A stretch of 26,360 nt of DNA from the NCBI GenBank assembly GCA_964459845.1, contig CAYWOC010000030.1, forward strand, positions 1-26,360, in the 5' to 3' direction. Made by a program: the position numbers and the translations under genes. Below, piece after piece: positions 1 to 8,423 of this stretch. Each line of letters starts with the position of its first letter. The first letter of the stretch is position 1. This DNA is from CALZFJ01 sp964459845 (lineage in GTDB: Bacteria; Bacteroidota; Bacteroidia; Bacteroidales; Muribaculaceae). Under the pieces are notes generated by a model that made no database searches, was not told where the DNA came from, and saw nothing but the letters and a program-made list of their open reading frames with translations.

Positions 1-101
1 AGCGTCTCGGTGACGCAGTTGCGCGTCCACGTCTGTCCGCTTATGCCGCAGCCGGTCGCCAGCAGTGTGATAGTGAGAAGCAGTCCTTTCATGTGGCTCA
101 T
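1..101 (-). CDS. Lipoprotein N-terminus, cut by window edge
   Basis: The first 33 codons of a gene reading leftward out of the window. The ATG at 99-101 is followed by a second in-frame ATG at 90-92. Either start gives a short signal peptide with the hydrophobic core LLLTITLL and then LLATGC, a usable lipobox with Cys18 (counting from the first ATG), so the product should be a lipoprotein of the cell envelope. The mature part begins GISGQTWTRNC and is not recognised. It has its own perfect Bacteroidetes promoter directly behind the cinA terminator. The first 41 coding bases are identical to the start of the outward gene at the right edge; past base 61 the two become unrelated. Bases 1-60 are about 68% GC, richer than the neighbouring genes. 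Function unknown. Confidence 0.7.
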   Translation of the reverse strand, partial: MSHMKGLLLTITLLATGCGISGQTWTRNCVTET

Positions 102-166
102 CTTAATGGAGTTTTTGGTGATTGCAAATATAGGCAGATTATCCATAAAAACCAAATTTCCAGCCA
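61..166. repeat. Inverted promoter/leader repeat, left copy
   Basis: This 106-nt stretch matches the reverse complement of 26084-26189 without gaps (position x here pairs with 26250 minus x). I count five mismatches, at 114, 141, 143, 148 and 152. The copy covers the -33 box, spacer, -7 box, a short 5' leader and the first 41 coding bases. Four of the five mismatches fall in the promoter spacer; both promoter boxes and the coding part are unchanged. No transposase or recombinase gene lies beside it. Confidence 0.9.
125..156 (-). promoter_or_regulatory. Promoter of the left lipoprotein gene
   Basis: On the minus strand TTTG (153-156), a 20-nt spacer, then TATATTTG (125-132): an exact Bacteroidetes sigma-ABfr consensus. 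Transcription should begin about 20 nt before the ATG at 101. The -33 box overlaps the edge of the cinA terminator hairpin. Confidence 0.8.
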
Positions 167-194
167 CTAATATTCTTATTAATAGCTGGAAATT
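155..194 (-). terminator. Intrinsic terminator after cinA
   Basis: Two 18-nt arms (155-172 and 177-194) around a 4-nt loop. The two imperfect positions are G-U wobbles in minus-strand RNA but A-C mismatches in plus-strand RNA, so the hairpin fits minus-strand transcripts coming from cinA, whose stop lies 31 nt upstream. The T-rich tail (GGTTTTTAT) merges into the next gene's promoter. Confidence 0.7.
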
Positions 195-225
195 GTATTT
201 GGAAAATATATATGATGAGGATGAA

Positions 226-1464
226 TTATCGCAGCATCTTGATTAGCATCGTTATGGCTGTGGTTGTGGCTCGGTCAATCACGCGGTCGCGAGTTCCGGG
301 GAACTGATGGCAGCGACTTTCAATCTTGTCGCCACACTTGACCGCTATCCATACTGTGCCTACCGGCTTTCCTTGTGTGCCTCCGCCCGGACCCGCTATG
401 CCCGATGTGGCTATTGCACACTCTGTGCCAAGAAGGTTTGCCACGCCTTGCACCATCTGTTCCACTGTAGGCTGGCTGACAGCTCCATCGCTGTCGAGGG
501 TGGCTTGCTCCACATTAAGCACACGGTGCTTGACGCTGTTGCAATATGATACTACGCTGCCGACATAGTATTCCGAACTTCCTGCCACTTCGGTGATGCA
601 GTGTGCGATGTTGCCTCCTGTGCAACTCTCGGCAGTGGATACTTTCATACCCTTGCGGCGCAGGAAGTCGCCCAATATTGCAGCCACAGTCTTGTCTTCG
701 CTTGCTATGATGGAATCGCCAAGAATTTCGTGCAGCTCAGCCGAAAGACGTTCCATATCGGCTTTAACTTTCTCGGCATCCTTTGAGCAGCCTGTCAGGC
801 GAAGGCGGATTACCCCCATCTTGGGTAGATATGCGAGGTGGATGTACCTCGGCATACGCTTTTCAAAGTCATCGAGCTTCATGGCGAGCATCGATTCCAT
901 ATAGTCAATCACCACAAAAGTGCGGTGCTCAATGTGGTCGTTGGCGGCAAACCGTGCAACGAGCTGCGGAATCACCTCGCGCTCCATCATCTGCTCAGTC
1001 TCAAACGGCACGCCTGGCATCGACACAAGCACTTTGCCATCTTTTTCAAACCACATGATAGGAGCTGTGCCTACCTTGTTTTGGATGACACGGCACGAAG
1101 ACGGCACATAAGCCTGCGCCGCAGTGAGGGCGTTGATTTTGAGATGGCGTTTTTCCACCACTTCAAGCACATTCTTCTCCACCGCCTTGTCATAAATAAG
1201 CTCACCGCCGAAGTAGCGACAAAGTGTGGGTTTGGTGATGTCGTCCTTTGTGGGGCCAAGGCCGCCAGTGGTCAAAACAATGTCGGTCTGCGCAAAAGCC
1301 TCGTCGATAGCCTTAAATATCTCCTCACTGTTGTCGCCAATCACCTTTACGCTCTTCACATTCCATCCGAGCGGATTCAGATGCCGCGCAATCCATCCCG
1401 AATTAGTGTCGGTGACCTGTCCTATCAGCAATTCGTCGCCGATAGCAATAATTGAAACGTCCAT
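226..1464 (-). CDS. cinA: CinA-family pyridine-nucleotide repair protein
   Basis: A full-length two-domain CinA of 412 aa. Residues 1-170 form the MoCF-like domain (IAIGDELLIGQ near 6-16, TTGGLGPTKDD at 65-75, MPGVPFE at 149-155), associated in the family with ADP-ribose pyrophosphatase activity. Residues 255-412 form the nicotinamide mononucleotide deamidase domain (AESCTGG at 278-284, TSGIAGPGGG at 353-362). Known family members hydrolyse NMN to NaMN in the pyridine-nucleotide salvage cycle; any competence role here is unsupported. It is the last gene of the nadE-to-cinA run, 34 nt after tsaD, and is closed by a hairpin terminator. Sharing a run with NAD synthetase fits a link to NAD metabolism. 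Start ATG at 1462-1464. Confidence 0.95.
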   Translation of the reverse strand: MDVSIIAIGDELLIGQVTDTNSGWIARHLNPLGWNVKSVKVIGDNSEEIFKAIDEAFAQTDIVLTTGGLGPTKDDITKPTLCRYFGGELIYDKAVEKNVLEVVEKRHLKINALTAAQAYVPSSCRVIQNKVGTAPIMWFEKDGKVLVSMPGVPFETEQMMEREVIPQLVARFAANDHIEHRTFVVIDYMESMLAMKLDDFEKRMPRYIHLAYLPKMGVIRLRLTGCSKDAEKVKADMERLSAELHEILGDSIIASEDKTVAAILGDFLRRKGMKVSTAESCTGGNIAHCITEVAGSSEYYVGSVVSYCNSVKHRVLNVEQATLDSDGAVSQPTVEQMVQGVANLLGTECAIATSGIAGPGGGTQGKPVGTVWIAVKCGDKIESRCHQFPGTRDRVIDRATTTAITMLIKMLR

Positions 1465-1498
1465 AATCGATAGAATCCTTTCTCTATATAAAAAAACA

Positions 1499-2515
1499 TC
1501 ACACCGTCACTCTCGCAAACGGGGGCAGCGATATGTCGCAAAAATCATTGCTCAGATATTTGAAATAGCCAGCCACAGCCACCATCGCCGCATTGTCGGT
1601 GGTGAACGACCTCTTAGGGATGAATGCCCGCAGATGATGACAATCAGCATAGTTCTGCACGGCATTTCGCACGCCTGAGTTTGCAGATACACCTCCGCCT
1701 ATAGCTATAGTCTTTATGCCAGTCTGTTTTATGGCTTTAGAAAACTTGTCCATAAGGATATCGATAATCGTCTTTTGCAGCGATGCGGCAAGGTCGGCTT
1801 TGTTCTCCTCTATGAAGTTGGGATTTTCGGCCTTTGCGTCACGCAGTGTGTATAGGAACGATGTCTTCAATCCGCTGAAGCTGTAATTCAAGCCGGGAAT
1901 ATGAGGCTTATTGAAGCGGAAACGCTTGGCGTCGCCCTCGGCAGCCAGACGGTCGATAAATGGACCGCCGGGATATGGAAGCCCCATCACCTTGGCACAC
2001 TTGTCGAAAGCCTCACCGGCAGCGTCGTCGATGGTCTGACCAAGCACTTCCATCTTGTAGGGCGAGTCCACGCGTATGATTTGCGAGTTGCCGCCCGACA
2101 CGAGAAGGCATAGATAAGGGAATTCAGGAACTTCGGTGGTTTCGTCCTCCTTGATAAAGTGCGACAGCACATGCCCATGAAGATGGTTCACATCCACCAT
2201 AGGAATGTCGAGTGCCAATGCGAGCCCTTTGGCAAAAGAAGTGCCTACGAGCAGCGAGCCGAGCAGACCCGGACCGCGAGTGAACGCTATAGCATTCAAA
2301 TCCTCCTTCTTGATGCCAGCCTGGCGTATTGCCTCCGACACCACAGGAACAATGTTCTGCTGGTGTGCGCGTGATGCCAGTTCAGGCACCACACCTCCAT
2401 AAGCCTCATGGACTTTCTGACTTGCAATGACATTGCTCATAAGCACGCCATCCTTGATTACGGCTGCTGAAGTATCGTCGCACGACGATTCGATTCCTAA
2501 TATTATTACGCTCAT
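1499..2515 (-). CDS. tsaD: tRNA t6A37 threonylcarbamoyltransferase TsaD
   Basis: TsaD (Gcp/YgjD/Kae1) transfers the threonylcarbamoyl group from TC-AMP to A37 of ANN-decoding tRNAs, working with TsaB and TsaE in the cytoplasm. The 338-aa length is normal. The start MSVIILGIESSCDDT is the family N-terminal ATPase-fold motif; the HLHGH segment supplies the HxxxH metal ligands (His111 and His115); IAIGGGVSANSGVR near the C-terminus is the nucleotide-binding motif. It follows DUF4421 after 78 nt, in which I see no consensus promoter, and precedes cinA by 34 nt, so it is probably cotranscribed with both. tsaB and tsaE are not in the window. Start ATG at 2513-2515. Confidence 0.97.
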   Translation of the reverse strand: MSVIILGIESSCDDTSAAVIKDGVLMSNVIASQKVHEAYGGVVPELASRAHQQNIVPVVSEAIRQAGIKKEDLNAIAFTRGPGLLGSLLVGTSFAKGLALALDIPMVDVNHLHGHVLSHFIKEDETTEVPEFPYLCLLVSGGNSQIIRVDSPYKMEVLGQTIDDAAGEAFDKCAKVMGLPYPGGPFIDRLAAEGDAKRFRFNKPHIPGLNYSFSGLKTSFLYTLRDAKAENPNFIEENKADLAASLQKTIIDILMDKFSKAIKQTGIKTIAIGGGVSANSGVRNAVQNYADCHHLRAFIPKRSFTTDNAAMVAVAGYFKYLSNDFCDISLPPFARVTV

Positions 2516-2593
2516 ATATATATATTTACTCTTATGTTTATTATCTATAAAATGTGCCTTATTTATATCGTTGCCACATCTTCTATGCTGTGG

Positions 2594-3796
2594 TCAAAAT
2601 CTCACACCAGTGCAGAAATTGAAATATTCCACAGCATTGAAGAAGTTGTATCTCTTGCTTGAATACCAGTGCAAATCCACCTTTCCTGCAAACCCCACAA
2701 ACAATTGGCGATGATTATATACAAAAGCCATTTTCCCCTTGATATTAAATGAAGGGATTTCATTTTTGCCCTCCTCGGATGCAGTTGTGCAGTGCTTGAA
2801 GCCCACCGACGGCAGCGCAGATATGTTGAAAAGCCAATGCCTGCCAAGCACGCAGTTATATCCATATCCCAGCAGGAAGCAATAGTCGTAGTAGCGGAAA
2901 CGGTAATACAGGTTCGACGGGTCGGGCAGTTGCGCTATCATCTCATTATTGAGGTTGGTGAAATCCATAGCCACATCCTGCGAGGATATTGTGATACCGG
3001 CAATGAATGAGCCTGCGCTTTTACGCTGGAATTTAGAGTAATTGTAGGCAGCACCCTGCGAATATTTCTTGTTGTTGAAGAAATAATACAGGTCAATTCC
3101 GTAGCTTTCGGCTTTCAGGTCATAGAACGGATATTTAATCCATTTTCCGCCAACGTAGTCGCCGAATCGGCGTATGACCGTTGAGCCTGAATTACGAGTG
3201 TAATACAAGTCGGCAGAGAACAGTGCGCAACTGAAGTTGAAATCCCATTTAGTGTGGGATATGGCTTTGCCTCCAAACACATAATCAACGTCGAACATAT
3301 ATCCGATGCTCGCAGCCATATAAGCTATCGAGCCGCCGATGTTGCTGCTCATATTAGACAGTAGACGTATGGGCATACCTTTCGGGAAATGCAGGTCGTA
3401 GTTGTCGATCCAGTTGTCGATTTTGCCGATAAGTTTCCACTTTTTGCCAGTTCCCACCACATACGCCGAGTCGTAGGTGTTGAAAGTGCGGTCGCCCCAG
3501 TTGTACAGATCCACGCAGAATTTCACGAATTTAGGATATTGGATAGTCTCGTCCTTCAGGTCGAGTTTGCCTTTCAGCAGCATGCGCTTCCAGTAGTCCT
3601 TGTCACGCTTAAGGCTATCGGTAATCTGCTTGTCGATATTGTTGTCAGGCTCGATGGTGTTGTCATCGTCATCCAAAGGCGCAGAAATAATGCTGTCGGT
3701 GGCGGGAACTGGCGTTCCATATCCCGAGGCATAGGCTGCTGCGCTGCTGCATATAGCCATTATGATTAATACTAATATCTTAACCGATGTCTTCAT
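2594..3796 (-). CDS. DUF4421 outer-membrane protein
   Basis: A 400-aa secreted protein with an N-terminal signal peptide (hydrophobic stretch about residues 6-22, cleavage near AYA-SG), then an acidic linker (about 38-55) and a C-terminal half of alternating aromatic/hydrophobic strands ending in CTGVRF, with the terminal Phe typical of outer-membrane barrels. I recognise it as DUF4421, found in Bacteroidetes and without a known activity. Its ATG lies 2 nt past the tamB stop, so the two are translationally coupled, and a role as TamB's outer-membrane partner or client is an attractive inference. There are no enzyme motifs. Confidence is high for an outer-membrane beta-barrel and moderate for the family name. 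Confidence 0.8.
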   Translation of the reverse strand: MKTSVKILVLIIMAICSSAAAYASGYGTPVPATDSIISAPLDDDDNTIEPDNNIDKQITDSLKRDKDYWKRMLLKGKLDLKDETIQYPKFVKFCVDLYNWGDRTFNTYDSAYVVGTGKKWKLIGKIDNWIDNYDLHFPKGMPIRLLSNMSSNIGGSIAYMAASIGYMFDVDYVFGGKAISHTKWDFNFSCALFSADLYYTRNSGSTVIRRFGDYVGGKWIKYPFYDLKAESYGIDLYYFFNNKKYSQGAAYNYSKFQRKSAGSFIAGITISSQDVAMDFTNLNNEMIAQLPDPSNLYYRFRYYDYCFLLGYGYNCVLGRHWLFNISALPSVGFKHCTTASEEGKNEIPSFNIKGKMAFVYNHRQLFVGFAGKVDLHWYSSKRYNFFNAVEYFNFCTGVRF

Positions 3797-3798
3797 TA

Positions 3799-6700
3799 TT
3801 ATTCTTTCTTCACTGAGTCGGTGAGTTCTGTAGTTCTTGAGGTGACAATACGAGTACTGTCGTTGGTGACCACCGCTGACTTTGGCTTCTTTTTCAAGAA
3901 ATCAAACAGGCGGTCGAAATCGTGCTTGAACACCACCCCAATCCCCTGCGTCGTGAGTGCGCTCTTGACGTAGTAGTTTTGGTCGTTGAAGTGGTTGTAT
4001 GCCTTGAATCGGATGTTCCCGTTTTTTGTCAGCAGATACTCTATGTCGAAATCGCCAATGAAATTGGAGTTTCTGGTATTCATCGTGTTGTCGCGATAGC
4101 CGAAGTTGCCGTTGAAAAGCAGACGGTTGTTCAGCAGTTGGCTTGACAGCGCAAGCTCCACTTCCACATCGGAGAAATCGCCCTTGTCGCTGCGGAAGTT
4201 AGGCGATATGCTCCAGTTGTCGCTGAGCTGGCCGAGCATACTGCTCAACTGCGACGAAATGGTTGATGATGCCACAGATGCAAGCTCGTTGTTGCGAGTG
4301 GTTGTAGCTCCCATATACTCAGGCGTGTAGAAGCGGTTGAGCGCAAGCAGATATATTATCTGGCGGTTCATCATATCGTCGGTGTTGATTATGCTTCGCA
4401 CTTTTCGGTCGGCTTCGGATGTGAGTGTAGGGAATGCGAGGTCAAACCCTATTACAGGCTCCTTGATGTCGCCCGATACTTTCAACAGAGCTTGAACTGG
4501 CACATTGGTGCGGTTCATATCTTTGTCGGTGGCAAACGACTCGTCAAGATCCTGCAAATTGGCGTTTACTTGATATTGGGCCGTAACGTCGAGCCTTGCG
4601 GCAAACGGGTCACCATTGAAGCTAATGGTGCTACCTTCGCGTATGGCAAATTCCCTGACGATGATGTCTTGCAGCGTGAAGTTGTAGCTGCCTCGTGTCA
4701 AGGTGTACATTCCCAGCATTGTCAGCTTGTCGTCGGTGTTGCTGTAGGTCATTCTGATGTTGCCTTGACCGTTAGCCTTGATGCGGTCGCCGCCCACAGG
4801 ATCCATCACGAGTATCATTTGGGCAAGAGGCGAGACCTCAGCCATGAGATTGATGCGATAAGTGGTGGCAGGTCCTTGGCTTTCCTCATTGTGGTTGCCA
4901 GCTTGAAACTCACGCACCTTGAGCGGGATGGAGTCGGCAGCCTCGTCGCTCGGCTTCAGCTTCTTTCCGCGGTCGCGGAAAGTGATGAAGTTATATTCGG
5001 TGGCAACCTCAGCGTCCGACAGCACGAAAGTGAACTTGCTGTTGGCAGCCGTGCGCATATTCACGTCGATGTCCACCGAACCCGGTTCGCCTTTCACGAA
5101 TACCGATCCGTCGCCATATATAGTGCCATACCAGTTTTGGTCGGGACGCTGCTTCACGTCATAGCACAGGAAGTCGCGGGCATTTGTCACCGAGAAGTTG
5201 AAGCTCGCATCGTGGAAATATTTATGCTTTACCCATCCGTTGAGCGTAGCCTCATGTCCTTCGCGGTCTTTCAGCTTCACGTTCTTGAACGAAATGTTTC
5301 CTGGACGCAGCTTTATGGAGTCGGATGCCGAATAATAAGTGTTGGTGAAATCGAGCTTCACGCGCAGACGGTCGGCAAATATGTCGCCATATAGGTCAAT
5401 ACGCTTGAAATTGCCATACAGGCAAGCGAATCCCGAAGCCTCACCTTCGATGTCGGATGTAAACGCGCTCATGAATGGCTTCATGAATTTTACATTCACC
5501 TTCTTGGTGTTGAACTCGAAATAGAGCGAGTCCATCGTAGGGTATATGCTGCCGTTGATTTTGGAACTGCAGCCATTTGGCTGCTTGATATCGGCATCAA
5601 TATCTACAGCCATATTCTCGCTGTCCCATTGGCTCTTTATGTCGGCATCGCCAAGCACGGCATAGTTGTATGCCAGCCCATCTACATGCAGATTGGGCGT
5701 TGATAGGCGCGGCATCTTGGAATAGATGTCGGATGCATAGAACTTTCCTGTGCCACGACCGCCGAACATCACATTGTCGATGGCGAGAGTCTCAAATATA
5801 TAGTCGAGATTGATGTCGTTCAGCTCCACACACAGCAGGTCGTCCACATCTTTCGACACACGTCCGTCGATGGAGATGAACTGCTTGTCGCACGAAGCCT
5901 TGAATCCGCTCACATCCACATCTTTACCCACGACTTTCACCTTGGCTGGATGCATCTGCCACACAGTGTCGTTGAAGGTTATTTTTGTGGGGTTGATGTC
6001 GATGTCGGCAGTAATCAAGTTGGGATTGTCCTCAGTACCCTTGCCGAGCAGAGCCGACAGATTCACTTGTCCAGAATACTCTTTCTCGCGAGGTACTGTC
6101 CAAGCCACATTAGTATCAAGACGGTCGTTCACACCGTTCATATCGACATTAAGATTCAGTTTCCCCTTTTTCAGCGGTACTATGGAGTGGGCTGTCATCG
6201 CCACATTGTTCTCCTCTCCATTTATGTCGAGGGCAAGGCGCGTCTGTTCAATCAGCTTTTTCTTCTGCAAGATATATGGTGCTGAAGCCACGAAACGTGC
6301 GGAATGTGCGCTCTCGTTGAAAAATCCGCTTAATGACAAAGGCGACAGCAGACTCACCGGCAGCTTGAAAAAGCCGACGATATCGTCGGGAACATTTATG
6401 TCGATGTTGTAGGTGAAGTCGTTGAGCCTTTTCCTCCCTTTGCTCGGGATTGGCGAGTAGCTGAACAGCGACGGGAATGGCTGTGACAGCATATTCTTGG
6501 CGGCAGGAGCAATATGAGCCATGTCGAATTGTCCGATAAGCTCACCGTTTATGATGTCGGACGACACTTTCACCGTCTTGTTGCCGCTGCTGTCATCGTT
6601 GTCGGTGGATTCCACAATGAAATAGTCGATACCCACGCCGTTGTTCTCTTTATCTTTGAAAGCGAGGTCGTGTATTATGATATTACCTATAGCGTCATCG

Positions 6701-8394
6701 AGGTTTTCGCCGTGAAGCGATGTCTCTATGCTCATCGACAATCGGTGTTGAGGATATTTCTGTGACAGCTTCAGATTGGCGAAATTCACGTCGGACACTT
6801 GTGCTGCGACATCGATTAGTTTCAGTTGTCCTTGCTGCATAAGCACGCCGTTCACATCTACTTTCACGTTATCATCGTCTATTTTCACATGTCCCTCATA
6901 TTGGTCCTTCTTCAGATCCACATCGGCTGTGATGTTGCTGTATCTGTAGCCCTTCAGATCCACATACTTCACATCACCTGCACCACTGCCCGAAATGCCG
7001 CTTGGCGACCGCTTGGTATCCACCTCAATGTCGAGGGCTGTGCTGCCCAGCAGTTCCTCTTTTGACAGCAACTTGCCGATATTGAATCCATCGGTGCGCA
7101 CTGCGCCTTTGTAGCTCTGCATGCGCGACTTAGGGTCTTGGGCAAACATTCCATTGAGCTTCACGCCACCGAGCGAAGTTGTCACATCGCCCGAAAAGTG
7201 CATCTTGTTGGCATTGCCGCGCAGCAGTCCATCTATATGTACGTTGCCGCAATTTGTGATTATGCTTTCAGCCTGAGGCGTGAGTTTTGCCAGATTAGTG
7301 GTGATGTTTGCTATTTCGGCAGCATCGGCTTTCACCTCGATGTGAGGAAGACTGTATTCTATGTTTTTGATATCGTTGATATTCTTGATGTCGCCATTCA
7401 CATTCAGCACAATGCGCTTGTTGCCCGACGACACAGCAAGCACAGGAATCTCGATGTGCCTAAGATTGCCGCTGAAAGCAGCCGTGAGGGTGAGCGCATC
7501 ATCGAAATTCTTCAGTTGCGGAACAAATGCTGCAAGGTCGGCAGGAGTGATGTAGCTGTTGGCAATCTTGAAGTCGATAGGAATTGAGTACAGCTCCTTG
7601 CCGATGGCTTTCAAGTCGGAAAACTCAAGACGGAAATCTTCGGGGGCAATGACCGTCTTCGGCATCTCCACACGCAGGTTCTTCACATCGATGGAGGTCT
7701 TGCAGATGTGAGTCTCGGCAGTGATGTTGTCAAGGCACAAGCCGCTGCGCTCTTTCATCGAAAGCCGCTTCAGAAGAATGATGAAATCATCGTTTTTGAG
7801 TTTAGGAATCGCCACATCCGCACGCAGCTCGCTCAGCTTGATATGGTTCTTGTCGAAGCGGTCGGTCTTTCGAGCCTCGCTCAGCACATCATAGCTAAGT
7901 CGGCTTTTGCGAATCACTATATTGTGGATTTTCAGGTCGAAGCGTGTGGGGGGCTTGTTTTTGTCCTTCGGGCTGAGAGCGTCGATGATGAATTGCAAAT
8001 TAGTGGGAGAATGGGGGTCGGGTCGGCTTATTCTGCCGTTGAGGCCTATGACTTCGGCATAGGTAATCACAATGCGCCTTTTGGCAATCAGGTTATACAC
8101 GCTGATTCCCGCTCCAAGTTTATCCACATGCAGCAAAGTGTCGTTATGCTGGTCTGGCACGGACACATCATAAAGTACCACTTGATTGAACGGCGAAATC
8201 TGCAATTTCCCGACTGTGACTTCGGTCTGAAGAAGCTTAGACAGCTCAGTCTCACCGATTTTCTTGACCTCTTCTTGCACTCGCGGCAGCGACAGCACGA
8301 TATACAGCATTACATATATTCCTGTGACAGCCGATATTGCCGTCACAAGAATACTGCGAATCACTCTGTATATGTTGTATCCTGCCTTTTTCAT
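3799..8394 (-). CDS. tamB: TamB-like translocation and assembly module protein
   Basis: A very large (1531 aa) AsmA/TamB-type protein. Residues about 13-36 form one membrane anchor, followed by an AsmA-like start and more than 1100 residues of beta-strand repeats expected to form the hydrophobic groove that crosses the periplasm. From about residue 1227 (LGMYTLTRGSYNF) to the end is the conserved DUF490 domain. In proteobacteria TamB works with the BamA-like TamA in outer-membrane protein and phospholipid transport; in Bacteroidetes the partner varies. No BamA homologue is visible here; the adjacent outer-membrane protein is DUF4421. It follows nadE by 29 nt, with no terminator between. Start ATG at 8392-8394. 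No frameshift seen. Confidence 0.93.
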   Translation of the reverse strand: MKKAGYNIYRVIRSILVTAISAVTGIYVMLYIVLSLPRVQEEVKKIGETELSKLLQTEVTVGKLQISPFNQVVLYDVSVPDQHNDTLLHVDKLGAGISVYNLIAKRRIVITYAEVIGLNGRISRPDPHSPTNLQFIIDALSPKDKNKPPTRFDLKIHNIVIRKSRLSYDVLSEARKTDRFDKNHIKLSELRADVAIPKLKNDDFIILLKRLSMKERSGLCLDNITAETHICKTSIDVKNLRVEMPKTVIAPEDFRLEFSDLKAIGKELYSIPIDFKIANSYITPADLAAFVPQLKNFDDALTLTAAFSGNLRHIEIPVLAVSSGNKRIVLNVNGDIKNINDIKNIEYSLPHIEVKADAAEIANITTNLAKLTPQAESIITNCGNVHIDGLLRGNANKMHFSGDVTTSLGGVKLNGMFAQDPKSRMQSYKGAVRTDGFNIGKLLSKEELLGSTALDIEVDTKRSPSGISGSGAGDVKYVDLKGYRYSNITADVDLKKDQYEGHVKIDDDNVKVDVNGVLMQQGQLKLIDVAAQVSDVNFANLKLSQKYPQHRLSMSIETSLHGENLDDAIGNIIIHDLAFKDKENNGVGIDYFIVESTDNDDSSGNKTVKVSSDIINGELIGQFDMAHIAPAAKNMLSQPFPSLFSYSPIPSKGRKRLNDFTYNIDINVPDDIVGFFKLPVSLLSPLSLSGFFNESAHSARFVASAPYILQKKKLIEQTRLALDINGEENNVAMTAHSIVPLKKGKLNLNVDMNGVNDRLDTNVAWTVPREKEYSGQVNLSALLGKGTEDNPNLITADIDINPTKITFNDTVWQMHPAKVKVVGKDVDVSGFKASCDKQFISIDGRVSKDVDDLLCVELNDINLDYIFETLAIDNVMFGGRGTGKFYASDIYSKMPRLSTPNLHVDGLAYNYAVLGDADIKSQWDSENMAVDIDADIKQPNGCSSKINGSIYPTMDSLYFEFNTKKVNVKFMKPFMSAFTSDIEGEASGFACLYGNFKRIDLYGDIFADRLRVKLDFTNTYYSASDSIKLRPGNISFKNVKLKDREGHEATLNGWVKHKYFHDASFNFSVTNARDFLCYDVKQRPDQNWYGTIYGDGSVFVKGEPGSVDIDVNMRTAANSKFTFVLSDAEVATEYNFITFRDRGKKLKPSDEAADSIPLKVREFQAGNHNEESQGPATTYRINLMAEVSPLAQMILVMDPVGGDRIKANGQGNIRMTYSNTDDKLTMLGMYTLTRGSYNFTLQDIIVREFAIREGSTISFNGDPFAARLDVTAQYQVNANLQDLDESFATDKDMNRTNVPVQALLKVSGDIKEPVIGFDLAFPTLTSEADRKVRSIINTDDMMNRQIIYLLALNRFYTPEYMGATTTRNNELASVASSTISSQLSSMLGQLSDNWSISPNFRSDKGDFSDVEVELALSSQLLNNRLLFNGNFGYRDNTMNTRNSNFIGDFDIEYLLTKNGNIRFKAYNHFNDQNYYVKSALTTQGIGVVFKHDFDRLFDFLKKKPKSAVVTNDSTRIVTSRTTELTDSVKKE

Positions 8395-8423
8395 AAATGA
8401 AGTTGGATGTGTCTATATTCTCC

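Noticed and set aside
10..246. Plus-strand open frame opposite the left repeat
   Set aside because: It shares a peptide with a minus-strand frame at 25986-26258 only because both read the opposite strand of the inverted promoter/leader repeat. It crosses the promoter and terminator and has no ribosome site.
838..1455. 205-codon open frame antisense to cinA
   Set aside because: Shadow of the cinA reading frame; the other strand encodes all CinA motifs.
4492..5394. 300-codon open frame antisense to tamB
   Set aside because: Long, but a shadow of tamB; composition is His/Val-rich without any known domain. The other long antisense frames here (7138-7587, 7708-8400) are rejected likewise.
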